Below are positions 34,052 to 41,059 of a DNA stretch of 43,268 nucleotides, in pieces. Positions within the stretch are counted from its first letter, which is position 1; each line of letters begins with the position of its first letter. The notes under the pieces were generated by a model that searched no databases, was not told where the DNA came from, and worked only from the letters and a program-made list of their open reading frames with translations. A program made the position numbers and the translations under genes. Origin of the DNA: Bradyrhizobium sp. AT1 (GTDB lineage: Bacteria > Pseudomonadota > Alphaproteobacteria > Rhizobiales > Xanthobacteraceae); NCBI RefSeq assembly GCF_001590795.1, contig NZ_JXDL01000001.1:7158219-7201486 (forward strand). The letters run 5' to 3'.

Positions 34052-35029
34052 GTGACCGATCAAGCCCTGACGGATCGACGCCGGCGCATCGCCTTGCTCG
34101 GGGCTCCCATCGACATGGGCGCATCGCAGCGCGGCACCTTGATGGGTCCTGCGGCACTGCGGACCGCGGGCCTTGCGACACTGCTCGAAAGCCTGGATTT
34201 CGAGGTTGTCGACTACGGCGATCTTTCCGTGACCGAGCTCTCAGACCTCACCGACAAGCCGCCGGAAAAGGCCAATCACTACCGCGAGATCCAGCGCTGG
34301 ACGCGCGTGCTGAGCCAACGAGGCCATGAGATCGCGAAAACCGGCGCTCTGCCGATCTTCCTCGGCGGCGATCACACGCTGTCGATGGGATCGGTCAATG
34401 CGATGGCGCGTCATTGGCAGGAGCGTGGCCGGGAGCTGTTCGTGCTCTGGCTCGACGCCCACGCTGACTACAACACGCCGGAGACGACGATCACCGCGAA
34501 CATGCACGGCATGTCGGCCGCGTTCCTGTGTGGCGAGCCCGGCCTCGACGGCCTGCTCGGCGACGATCCGCGCGCGTCGATCCAGCCGGATAGGCTCGAC
34601 CTGTTCGGCGCGCGTTCGATCGACAAGCTGGAAAAGGAGCTGATGCGCGCACGCCGGATCAGGGTCGTCGACATGCGCCAGATCGACGAGTTCGGCGTCG
34701 CCGTGTTGATCCGGCGGGTCATCGAACGGGTCAAGGCGAGCAACGGCGTGCTGCATGTCAGCTTCGACGTCGATTTCCTCGATCCCTGCGTGGCCCCGGG
34801 CGTCGGCACCACGGTGCCGGGTGGGGCGACCTATCGCGAGGCACACCTGATCATGGAGCTGTTGCACGATTCCGGCATGGTCGGATCGGTCGACATCGTC
34901 GAGCTCAATCCCTTCCTGGACGAACGCGGCCGGACGGCGCGCACCGCGGTCGAACTGATCGGCAGCTTGTTCGGCCAGCAGATCACCGACCGACCGACGC
35001 CGAGCAACGCGATCGCTCCGGGCGAGTGA
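34052..35029 (+). CDS. rocF: Arginase (ureohydrolase family)
   Basis: This 325-residue enzyme should hydrolyse arginine to ornithine and urea in the cytoplasm. The two-manganese site is complete: His108 in GGDHTLSMG, Asp135, His137 and Asp139 in LDAHADYNTP, and Asp239 and Asp241 in SFDVDFLDP. A conserved ELNPFLDE segment sits near the C-terminus. The early motif APIDMGASQRGTLMGPAALR is of arginase rather than agmatinase type. The GTG start at 34052 lies in AGCCGTGACC; the ribosome site is weak (GAGGAG about ten bases upstream). It ends before a strong terminator at 35217-35263. It stands alone rather than in an arginine operon. Confidence 0.93.
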   Translation: MTDQALTDRRRRIALLGAPIDMGASQRGTLMGPAALRTAGLATLLESLDFEVVDYGDLSVTELSDLTDKPPEKANHYREIQRWTRVLSQRGHEIAKTGALPIFLGGDHTLSMGSVNAMARHWQERGRELFVLWLDAHADYNTPETTITANMHGMSAAFLCGEPGLDGLLGDDPRASIQPDRLDLFGARSIDKLEKELMRARRIRVVDMRQIDEFGVAVLIRRVIERVKASNGVLHVSFDVDFLDPCVAPGVGTTVPGGATYREAHLIMELLHDSGMVGSVDIVELNPFLDERGRTARTAVELIGSLFGQQITDRPTPSNAIAPGE

Positions 35030-35216
35030 AGCGCTGACGAAGACGATGAGCTTGATCTGGCGAAGGCGTCCAGCCTGTCGCTTCGCCGCTGCTGTCCCGG
35101 CGGTGGTTTTGGATCGCTCGGCGGCGGATGGCGGCTCGCGCTTTCTACATCCGGGCAGGAACCTTCCCGCATTTGCCAAGTTTTCCCGATGCCCTTCCCC
35201 AAGGGTGACCCCCGAT

Positions 35217-35263
35217 GGCCCCAGCTCCGATGCCCCCAATATCCGGTGGGCTGGGGCCTTTTT
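35217..35263 (+). terminator. Rho-independent terminator
   Basis: GGCCCCAGC (35217-35225) pairs with GCTGGGGCC (35250-35258), followed by five T residues. The loop of 24 bases is long but contains further C/G pairing. It lies 188 bases after the arginase stop and just before the next small gene. Confidence 0.8.
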
Positions 35264-35323
35264 CCTATCCGGAGAGACCGGTTATTGATCATGAACGCTG
35301 ATCCCAGAACGTAGGCTTAAACC

Positions 35324-35659
35324 ATGAAATGGATGCTTGTGGTCCTCGTGGGTGGCGTCGCGCCCGTCAATACCGATCTCGTGTTCGACAAGTTCAGCGA
35401 TTGCCTTTCCGCCGAGGAGCAGATGCGGCAGCATTACTCCGACGCGTTCGATGCCTGGGATCGTTTGGCCGCGACACGAATAGACCGGCGTAGGGACTAC
35501 AAGAAGGCTCGCGATCTCGAAGCGAAGAGATTGCTGAGCAATGTCGGCACCTGTGTGCCGCATGGCGGGGGAGATCAAGCTGTGCCCGCGGAGCAGCCCA
35601 AACCGTCCGCCGCACCTTCGCAGCAACCTGCTGCGCCAGCGCAATCGCCGCGACCCTAG
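35324..35659 (+). CDS. Small protein, possible signal peptide, unknown
   Basis: This 111-residue protein begins MKWMLVVLVGGVAPVNTDLV, a short hydrophobic start that may be a signal or anchor. A charged helical middle (EQMRQHYSDAFDAWDRLAAT) with two Cys residues (SDCLS and VGTCVP) follows. The tail is Pro/Ala/Gln-rich (SAAPSQQPAAPAQSPRP). The family is unknown. The ATG at 35324 follows a weakly purine-rich leader. A hairpin (35682-35710) lies downstream. Confidence 0.55.
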   Translation: MKWMLVVLVGGVAPVNTDLVFDKFSDCLSAEEQMRQHYSDAFDAWDRLAATRIDRRRDYKKARDLEAKRLLSNVGTCVPHGGGDQAVPAEQPKPSAAPSQQPAAPAQSPRP

Positions 35660-35681
35660 CGAAACGCCGGCGCCACCGACA

Positions 35682-35710
35682 AAGGCCGCACTCATCCGGA
35701 GCGCGGCCTT
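35682..35710. terminator. Convergent hairpin, probable terminator
   Basis: AAGGCCGC (35682-35689) pairs with GCGGCCTT (35703-35710) around a 13-base loop, between two convergent genes. There is no long T tract on either side, so efficiency is uncertain. Confidence 0.5.
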
Positions 35711-35731
35711 CGCGGCTCAGGTCAAGTCAGC

Positions 35732-36148
35732 TCACCAGTGATTGTGGTGGTGCCAACGGTGGCGCATGACCGGATAGGATCCGCTGTAATAGGCGTAAGC
35801 AGGGCGCACCACGCGGCGGTAGCGGTAGCCGTAAGATACAGGCTGCGTGTAATAGGTGGCCGTGGTGTATCCGCCACCCCAGCCATACGGCGCATCGTCA
35901 TAGTAAGCGTATGGACCGCCATAATAACCGGCCCGATAATAGCCACCGCCGTAGCCAGGACAGTAGCCGTAGCCAGGCCCCCAGCCATATGTCGAGGAGG
36001 CGATCCCGCCGATCACGGCGCCTGCGACAAGACCGCCGGCAATGCCCGGTCCCCAGCCCCGCCAGTGGGCCTCAGCGGGAGACGTCGCAGCGATCGAGCT
36101 TAGACCAAGAGCGCCGGCCATCAGGGCCGACATTGCGATTTTCTTCAT
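35732..36148 (-). CDS. Secreted Gly/Tyr-rich protein
   Basis: This 138-residue exported protein has a signal peptide at residues 1-28 (MKKIAMSALMAGALGLSSIA, cleavage after PAEA). A short hydrophobic segment (IAGGLVAGAVIGGIAS) follows. The rest is dominated by Gly and Tyr, with YGWGPGYGYCPGYGGGYY and many aromatic repeats, and ends in a His-rich HRWHHHNHW tail. Such proteins are common in Bradyrhizobium envelopes; the function is unknown and structural or metal-binding roles are guesses. The Cys is single. ATG 36148 starts a clear signal peptide. Confidence 0.8.
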   Translation of the reverse strand: MKKIAMSALMAGALGLSSIAATSPAEAHWRGWGPGIAGGLVAGAVIGGIASSTYGWGPGYGYCPGYGGGYYRAGYYGGPYAYYDDAPYGWGGGYTTATYYTQPVSYGYRYRRVVRPAYAYYSGSYPVMRHRWHHHNHW

Positions 36149-36326
36149 CGAGAAACCTTTTCACATGGCTTAGCTTCCGTGCCCATGTAACGGGATAAAT
36201 AAGCAATGGTTGCAAAATCGCGGACCGTCATTCGTCGTGGTGACAGCAGAAAATCTGACGTGTGATCAGATCTCGCGCAGGCGACCTCAGCGGTTCGACT
36301 AAAGATATTCGGGAAAAACTGGAAAC

Positions 36327-36587
36327 ATGGAAGATGCTGTAGGTTGGCAGGCCGGATACAGGTGTGTGGAGAGCATCATCGTGGACGACCCCGTCTTGAA
36401 GAACGCCGCCGACACCGCCTGGAGGGTATACCGGGCGCGGCATCCCGACGTCGATCCGTTCGACAGCCGGCGATGCCTGCTGGAACGCCATTTGCTCAGG
36501 AGGAGGGAAGAGCGCGAGAGCGATGCCGAAGAACTCGCAAGCTTCGGGATCGCCTATCTGCACCGGCTTCCCAGCGACGGATGTTGA
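36327..36587 (+). CDS. Small charged protein, unknown
   Basis: This 86-residue protein reads as a compact helical unit (DDPVLKNAADTAWRVYRARH, then DVDPFDSRRCLLERHLLRRR), with no membrane segment. The family is unknown to me, but it has the look of a short conserved Bradyrhizobium protein. ATG 36327 and GTG 36381 are alternative starts; the shorter form begins right at DDPVLKN, which may be the true N-terminus. Its end overlaps the next gene by seven bases, which suggests coupling. Confidence 0.55.
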   Translation: MEDAVGWQAGYRCVESIIVDDPVLKNAADTAWRVYRARHPDVDPFDSRRCLLERHLLRRREERESDAEELASFGIAYLHRLPSDGC

Positions 36588-36715
36588 CGGGCATGAGAAT
36601 GCTCGTCGCGCGGGTCGCCCGCGCAAGCACAAGACCGAGCTGGACGCTGCTCGCGATTTCGTTTCTCATCTCGGCGATCATCGTGATCGCCCTGCGCATT
36701 GTGTTTGAGAGTTAG
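36581..36715 (+). CDS. 45-residue (44 aa) membrane peptide
   Basis: The frame starts at ATG 36581, inside the last codons of the preceding gene. It encodes a basic N-terminus (GMRMLVARVARASTRPS) followed by one transmembrane helix (WTLLAISFLISAIIVIALRI). The ATG at 36593 is an alternative. The seven-base overlap with the previous stop is typical of translational coupling. The product is probably an inner-membrane small protein of unknown role. Confidence 0.5.
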   Translation: MLTGMRMLVARVARASTRPSWTLLAISFLISAIIVIALRIVFES

Positions 36716-36758
36716 TTGGGACCGTACCGTTGAGCGGTGGTTCGGATTGCGCCAGAGG

Positions 36759-37097
36759 CTAGCGCGAGGGGCTGCAGTCCATGAGCTTGATCCGACCGGC
36801 GGCGTCAAACGCCAAAACCGCGCTCATGACGCCCGTGCCGGTGAGGTAGGAGATCACGGTTCCGCGGTCTGAAGGATTGAGATCGTCCAACGTGGTCGCG
36901 GGATATTTTCGGAGGTGCTCGATCCAATAGGCCCGAAGGGCCTCACGGCCGGTGATGGTTTGAACGCCGGAGCAGCCGCAGTGCACCACGGCATCGTCGG
37001 CATGGAGCTCCAGGATCGTTTCGATATCGCCGGCGCGATAGGCATCAAGCCAGTCGACCGCCACAGCCATCGGGTCAAAAGAGACGTTTGTCATCAT
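36759..37097 (-). CDS. NTF2-like (SnoaL-type) protein
   Basis: This 112-residue protein of the NTF2-like superfamily has an N-terminal helix (AVAVDWLDAYRAGDIETILE), the loop LHADDAVVHCGCSGVQTITG and curved beta strands (GTVISYLTGTGVMSAVLAF, RIKLMDC). The cavity could bind a small molecule, but the substrate or function is unknown. The start is at tandem ATGs (37094-37097). It is divergent from the large regulator gene across 110 bases, so the two could share a control region. Confidence 0.78.
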   Translation of the reverse strand: MMTNVSFDPMAVAVDWLDAYRAGDIETILELHADDAVVHCGCSGVQTITGREALRAYWIEHLRKYPATTLDDLNPSDRGTVISYLTGTGVMSAVLAFDAAGRIKLMDCSPSR

Positions 37098-37207
37098 AGC
37101 CGTCCAACTGATTTTCACCGAGGAACCAAATCCACTAGACTTATTTTATTATCCCGCCCGGCCGCGGCCATATGCCGAAGGATATAGAGCCGGTGCGAGG
37201 GAGACCT

Positions 37208-40200
37208 ATGTTGGACGCGTCCGCCAGGCCGGGGATTGTCAAACCCGTTCGGCTTGTGATTGTCGATCGGCAACCGATCGTGCTGCAGGGACTGAAGTCG
37301 ATATTGGGGACGCAGCAGGACTTCGACGTCGTCGCGTCCGCCAGCGATGGGACGAGCTGCCTCGAAGCTCTCAGGAATTTAGCGCCCGACGTCGCGCTTA
37401 TCGCCGACAACCTGCCGGACCTGACGGCATCCGACATCCTTGCGTTCGTAAAAGCCGAGAAGCTTTCCACACGCCTTGTGTTCTTCACCGAGTCCGATGG
37501 CAACGACGATCTGACCGCGGCGATCGCTGCCGGCGCCTGCAGCGCAATTTCGAAATATGTTGCTCCTGGAGCCATGCTGCAATCACTGCGTCTGATGGCG
37601 AAGAGCGGCGTGTCGCTGGAGCCATCCGATCTCTCGCCGGCCGGCAAGGAAGCTGATGGCGGCGCCCTTATCGAAAAGATGCTGGAGCTGTTGACGCCTC
37701 GGGAACGCCAGATTGCCCGGTTGGTCTCCAATGGAATGTCGAACAAGGAAATCGCGCGCCGTCTCGATGTGTCCCAGGGGACAATCAAAGTTCACCTGCA
37801 CAACATCTTTCAGAAGCTCGAGATCACCAATAGAACGGTGCTCGCGACCATCTCATGGCTGCAACGCACCTCCGGCTTCGGTGCGCTCGCGCTGGGCATT
37901 CTGGCCTTCGCAATTGCGGATGAGCTCAAGGCCTCGGAAGCCGACCACATCCTTGCGGATGATGATAGCCGCGATCGGATGGACGAGCACTCCGGATTTG
38001 AGGTCTGGAAAAAAGCGATCCTGCAGCATCTCATCGTCTCGAAGTCGGGCGAGACCTCTCCGTTCGCCGAGAGGGACTTGCTTGCCAAGGCAAGCCAAGA
38101 CGCGAACCCGGCCGCGGCAATGGAAGCGCTACGCGCAGCGGAGCAATTCCTGGGCGCGAAGCCGTGGAAAGAGGGTGGTGCAATCGGATCGGGCACGCCA
38201 AGCCTGGCAGCACTCCTGCCGCGAGGAAGCAATGACCTTCGGACCGGAAGTAACTCACCCGGGGAGCATTACCTTCCGCGGCCTGTTTCCGATCAGATGT
38301 CGATTCACGCAGGCTATGGCGCTTTCGCCGCTCTCGCGGGGGCATTGATCTACGAACTGAGCGATGCTCAGCACGCCGCGCAGGCGCACGAACCGGATCA
38401 GGCTTCGATCGACAGCTTCCTGGCCGGCATCGGAGACAATGCGACCACCCAACTGGCGGCGGTCACGCCTGTCGATGCCAATTACGCCGGCAAGGCAGCG
38501 GCGGATCTTCTTCCGCACGATGTCGCTTTGCATTCCGCCTTTGTGATCCCCGCGAATAGCGGCCCGCAAGAAGGCGTTCAGGCTCAGGCGGCCCCGGACG
38601 CCGCGGGTCACAACTTCCAAACCCCTTTTGGCGTACTGGGCTCTGGTCACGTTTCCAGCCCGGATGGACATGGCCGCGACCAGCTGCTGGGGGGCAGCGG
38701 CGCAGAAATTGTTGATCGCTCTCCGACAGATTCCACGCCATCATCTTCCGATTCCGTTCTGGATGTCGCATCCGGGCCGGGCCGGCTCAATCTTGCGGCT
38801 TTCGGGGCACTTGCCTGGCTGCATCTGACGGCGGCAGCCAAATCCATCCCGCCGCATACCCTCGCCTGGATCTATGATCCCGCAAGCAATCAGACGATCG
38901 TCTATGTGAATCCAACCGACCGCATCCTCGATGTGGGGGATCGCGGCCTGCTCGAAATCCATATGCAGGGAATTGTATCCGTTGCGGAGGCGGATTTCGT
39001 TCAGGCATCGGAAGGCGCCGCTGTCGCGGTTACGCTGGAGCAACTCGAACAAGCGCTGGTCTTGACCGCCGCAACCGATGAGACGGTTCCGGGGGCGAAC
39101 AGCAGCGATGCGAGTGAGGATTCGCTCGAGGCGTTCGTTTGGAGCGCTTCCGCCGATGCCGGTTTGGGTTTTCGATTCGCGCATGTTCGAACTGGCTCCG
39201 GGACGGCGGCTAAGTCCGATGCCTCCAGCAGCGATACGGCGGATGCAACAGAGGAGAGTGCTGGTGCGTCCGGTGTGCCGGCTTACGGATCATCGGTCGC
39301 GCCCGATCATGGTGCGGCGCCTCCGGCCGCGGAAAACCTCTCCTGGAAGAATGCCCTGACGAATCCGAATACTGGGGCTTCGTCGACGACGCAGAGCGAG
39401 ATGGTCCAACCGGACTTCAACACCGCCGACAGCACGGGCCACGGTAACTCCGAGCACCGTCCAGAGCCAGGTTCGGCAAAAGTTGAGACGGAGTCAAAGC
39501 CCGGCAAGAGCGCCGCGGATGACCATCAGGCGCCCGAAAGCCCGCCAGGAAAAACGAAGGCGGCAGAGTCCGGCGGCGCCGAGCATGGCAAGTCGGACCG
39601 CGCGGCTTCCGAGAAGGGAGCGCATGCGGGCGAGAACGCCCTGCCTCCCGGTCACACGGAGCACGGCCACGCACAGCATGGCGCGGAGCCTGGGTCTGCG
39701 AAGGCGTTGGACGCAGAGATGGCCGAAGCCACATCCAAACCCGGCAACGGTGACCATGCGCACCATTCCCAGGCTTCGGACAATCCCCCAGGGGCCGCGA
39801 AGACGGTCGCGTCCGGCGGGGCCGGGCACAGCAATTCGGTCGACGTGGCTTCCGACAAAGCAGCGGAAGCAGGCGGGAGCGCCGCGCCTCCCGGCAACAT
39901 GAACCGCGGCGACCCGCAGCAGGCTGCGCATTCCGGTGCAAACCCGTCGGACACCGCGCAGCCGGCGAAAGCTGCGTTCGAGCTTGGCGCGGCCCATCAG
40001 CAACACATGTTCCGTTTCGATGGCGAGGTCGTTCCTCCCACGCTCGTCGCCTTCGCCGAGCCCAGAGAAATTCATAAACCACACGCTGCCCTTGGTCAGG
40101 AAGATGGCCACGGGGTGATCGTCGAGATGGCCGCTCCTGTCCCGGAGGAGCACGCAGCGCAGCACGTCAATCCGCATCACGGCGTTTTGCCGGGGGCCCA

Positions 40201-40216
40201 TGATCTCCTGATTTGA
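37208..40216 (+). CDS. Giant LuxR-type response regulator with about 790-residue C-terminal extension
   Basis: The product has 1002 residues. Residues 13-130 form a receiver domain (VIVDRQPIVLQG, Asp20; Thr94; Lys116). At the usual phosphoacceptor position stands Ala66, with Asp one place later (IADNLP), so phosphorylation is uncertain. Residues 158-215 are a canonical NarL/LuxR HTH (LTPRERQIARLVSNGMSNKE). After it come three hydrophobic stretches (about 224-240, 365-382, 527-543). A module follows at about 547-600 (HTLAWIYDPASNQTIVYVNP, then LLEIHMQGIVSVAEADFV). Two His/Gly/Pro repeats lie at 753-826 and 827-911. The end, after FRFDGEVVPPTLVAF, is ALGQEDGHGV...HDLLI. The 547-600 module and the end recall large secreted Bradyrhizobium repeat proteins. 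ATG 37208 has GAGGGAG upstream; ATG 37172 has none. No histidine kinase is adjacent. Confidence 0.85.
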   Translation: MLDASARPGIVKPVRLVIVDRQPIVLQGLKSILGTQQDFDVVASASDGTSCLEALRNLAPDVALIADNLPDLTASDILAFVKAEKLSTRLVFFTESDGNDDLTAAIAAGACSAISKYVAPGAMLQSLRLMAKSGVSLEPSDLSPAGKEADGGALIEKMLELLTPRERQIARLVSNGMSNKEIARRLDVSQGTIKVHLHNIFQKLEITNRTVLATISWLQRTSGFGALALGILAFAIADELKASEADHILADDDSRDRMDEHSGFEVWKKAILQHLIVSKSGETSPFAERDLLAKASQDANPAAAMEALRAAEQFLGAKPWKEGGAIGSGTPSLAALLPRGSNDLRTGSNSPGEHYLPRPVSDQMSIHAGYGAFAALAGALIYELSDAQHAAQAHEPDQASIDSFLAGIGDNATTQLAAVTPVDANYAGKAAADLLPHDVALHSAFVIPANSGPQEGVQAQAAPDAAGHNFQTPFGVLGSGHVSSPDGHGRDQLLGGSGAEIVDRSPTDSTPSSSDSVLDVASGPGRLNLAAFGALAWLHLTAAAKSIPPHTLAWIYDPASNQTIVYVNPTDRILDVGDRGLLEIHMQGIVSVAEADFVQASEGAAVAVTLEQLEQALVLTAATDETVPGANSSDASEDSLEAFVWSASADAGLGFRFAHVRTGSGTAAKSDASSSDTADATEESAGASGVPAYGSSVAPDHGAAPPAAENLSWKNALTNPNTGASSTTQSEMVQPDFNTADSTGHGNSEHRPEPGSAKVETESKPGKSAADDHQAPESPPGKTKAAESGGAEHGKSDRAASEKGAHAGENALPPGHTEHGHAQHGAEPGSAKALDAEMAEATSKPGNGDHAHHSQASDNPPGAAKTVASGGAGHSNSVDVASDKAAEAGGSAAPPGNMNRGDPQQAAHSGANPSDTAQPAKAAFELGAAHQQHMFRFDGEVVPPTLVAFAEPREIHKPHAALGQEDGHGVIVEMAAPVPEEHAAQHVNPHHGVLPGAHDLLI
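39464..39940 (+). repeat. Two in-frame coding repeats of 74 and 85 codons
   Basis: Both units begin EPGSAK (codons at 39464 and 39686) and then share SKPG, a His/Gln-rich stretch, a PPG, an SGGA-H segment, an AS-K-A-AG segment and a late PPG. They are diverged (74 versus 85 codons) and rich in Gly, His, Pro, Ala and Glu. Confidence 0.75.
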
Positions 40217-40358
40217 AGCTTCGCATTGTCTGGCAATGGAATGCTGCACGCGGGCGCCGCCCGATGTCGATCACGGACGTTGGAACCAAGCTGTTGGCAC
40301 CGGGAACCGGAGGGGCGCTTTTGAATTATCCATTGATAGGGAAATAGCGGATCCTGTG

Positions 40359-40643
40359 ATGACAAGTGGTCGCTTTAACAATTCGATCTCTAACGCCCTC
40401 CGCCATCCCGGCGTGATCGCGCTCATCGTGGCGGGCGTGACGATCGCGGCCATGCTGATCGTCGACCATGGCCCGTGGAATCGCGCGAAGACCCAACCGG
40501 CTCATGTCGCGATGTATGCGACCACGGGCGACGCGGCGCGGGCCGCTGGCGCGGTCGTGCTTCCGACCAGACCGAAGTCGCCGATCGAGCCGGCGCGGCC
40601 GGGGCCGAAGACGTCGCCGACCGTCAATCCCGTCACGCCTTAG
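40359..40643 (+). CDS. Small single-pass membrane protein
   Basis: This 94-residue protein has an N-terminal amphipathic part (TSGRFNNSISNALRHPG) and one transmembrane helix (VIALIVAGVTIAAMLIV). A periplasmic or cytoplasmic tail that becomes Pro/Arg-rich (RPKSPIEPARPGPKTSPT) follows. The function is unknown. The start at ATG 40359 lies in CCTGTGATGAC, without a strong ribosome site; the next 30 codons are clearly membrane-protein-like. Confidence 0.6.
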   Translation: MTSGRFNNSISNALRHPGVIALIVAGVTIAAMLIVDHGPWNRAKTQPAHVAMYATTGDAARAAGAVVLPTRPKSPIEPARPGPKTSPTVNPVTP

Positions 40644-40804
40644 CCTCATCAGCCTCTCGCGGCCAAGCTTGAGAAGTCCCTGCTCGTCTGCGGGGGGAAG
40701 ATCCGTAGAATCCGGTGGGGATAGCCATGATCTTTCCTGGGATCGTCGCGAAATCGCGCCAGGTTCTGACGCTTTTGGCCACAATCGGACCCGACCTTCC
40801 GGCC

Positions 40805-40915
40805 ATGAAATTTCTCGCCGTGATTTCGATTCTGGCGCTGCTCACGATGAGCGGAGCCGCCATTTCCGATCAGCTTCTGACGGCCGAGCGGCGCGTCGCG
40901 CACGCCGTGCAATAG
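40805..40915 (+). CDS. Short exported or membrane peptide
   Basis: This is a 36-residue frame with an N-terminal hydrophobic segment (MKFLAVISILALLTMSGAA) and a short polar tail (SDQLLTAERRVAHAVQ). It reads like a signal peptide plus small mature peptide, or a tiny membrane protein. An upstream ATG at 40727 extends it by 26 residues but without character. The ribosome site before ATG 40805 is weak. Function unknown. Confidence 0.4.
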   Translation: MKFLAVISILALLTMSGAAISDQLLTAERRVAHAVQ

Positions 40916-40955
40916 CGCGGCGGGCGAAGGCGCTTCGTGTCTTTGGGGGACAGCA

Positions 40956-41057
40956 ATGCTTTCGATAGATCAGTTCTTGCGCTTCATCAGCGTGCCGGCC
41001 GTATTCGCGGCCTTCATCATCGCCTCGCAGATCTCGGCGGCGCTGTCGCCGGCCTAG
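40956..41057 (+). CDS. 33-residue hydrophobic peptide
   Basis: The frame starts at ATG 40956 behind a GGGGGA site. It encodes one hydrophobic helix (FLRFISVPAVFAAFIIASQI) with a short SAALSPA end, stopping three bases before the convergent transporter stop. It is likely a small membrane protein if it is expressed. There is no known family. Confidence 0.4.
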   Translation: MLSIDQFLRFISVPAVFAAFIIASQISAALSPA

Positions 41058-41059
41058 CC

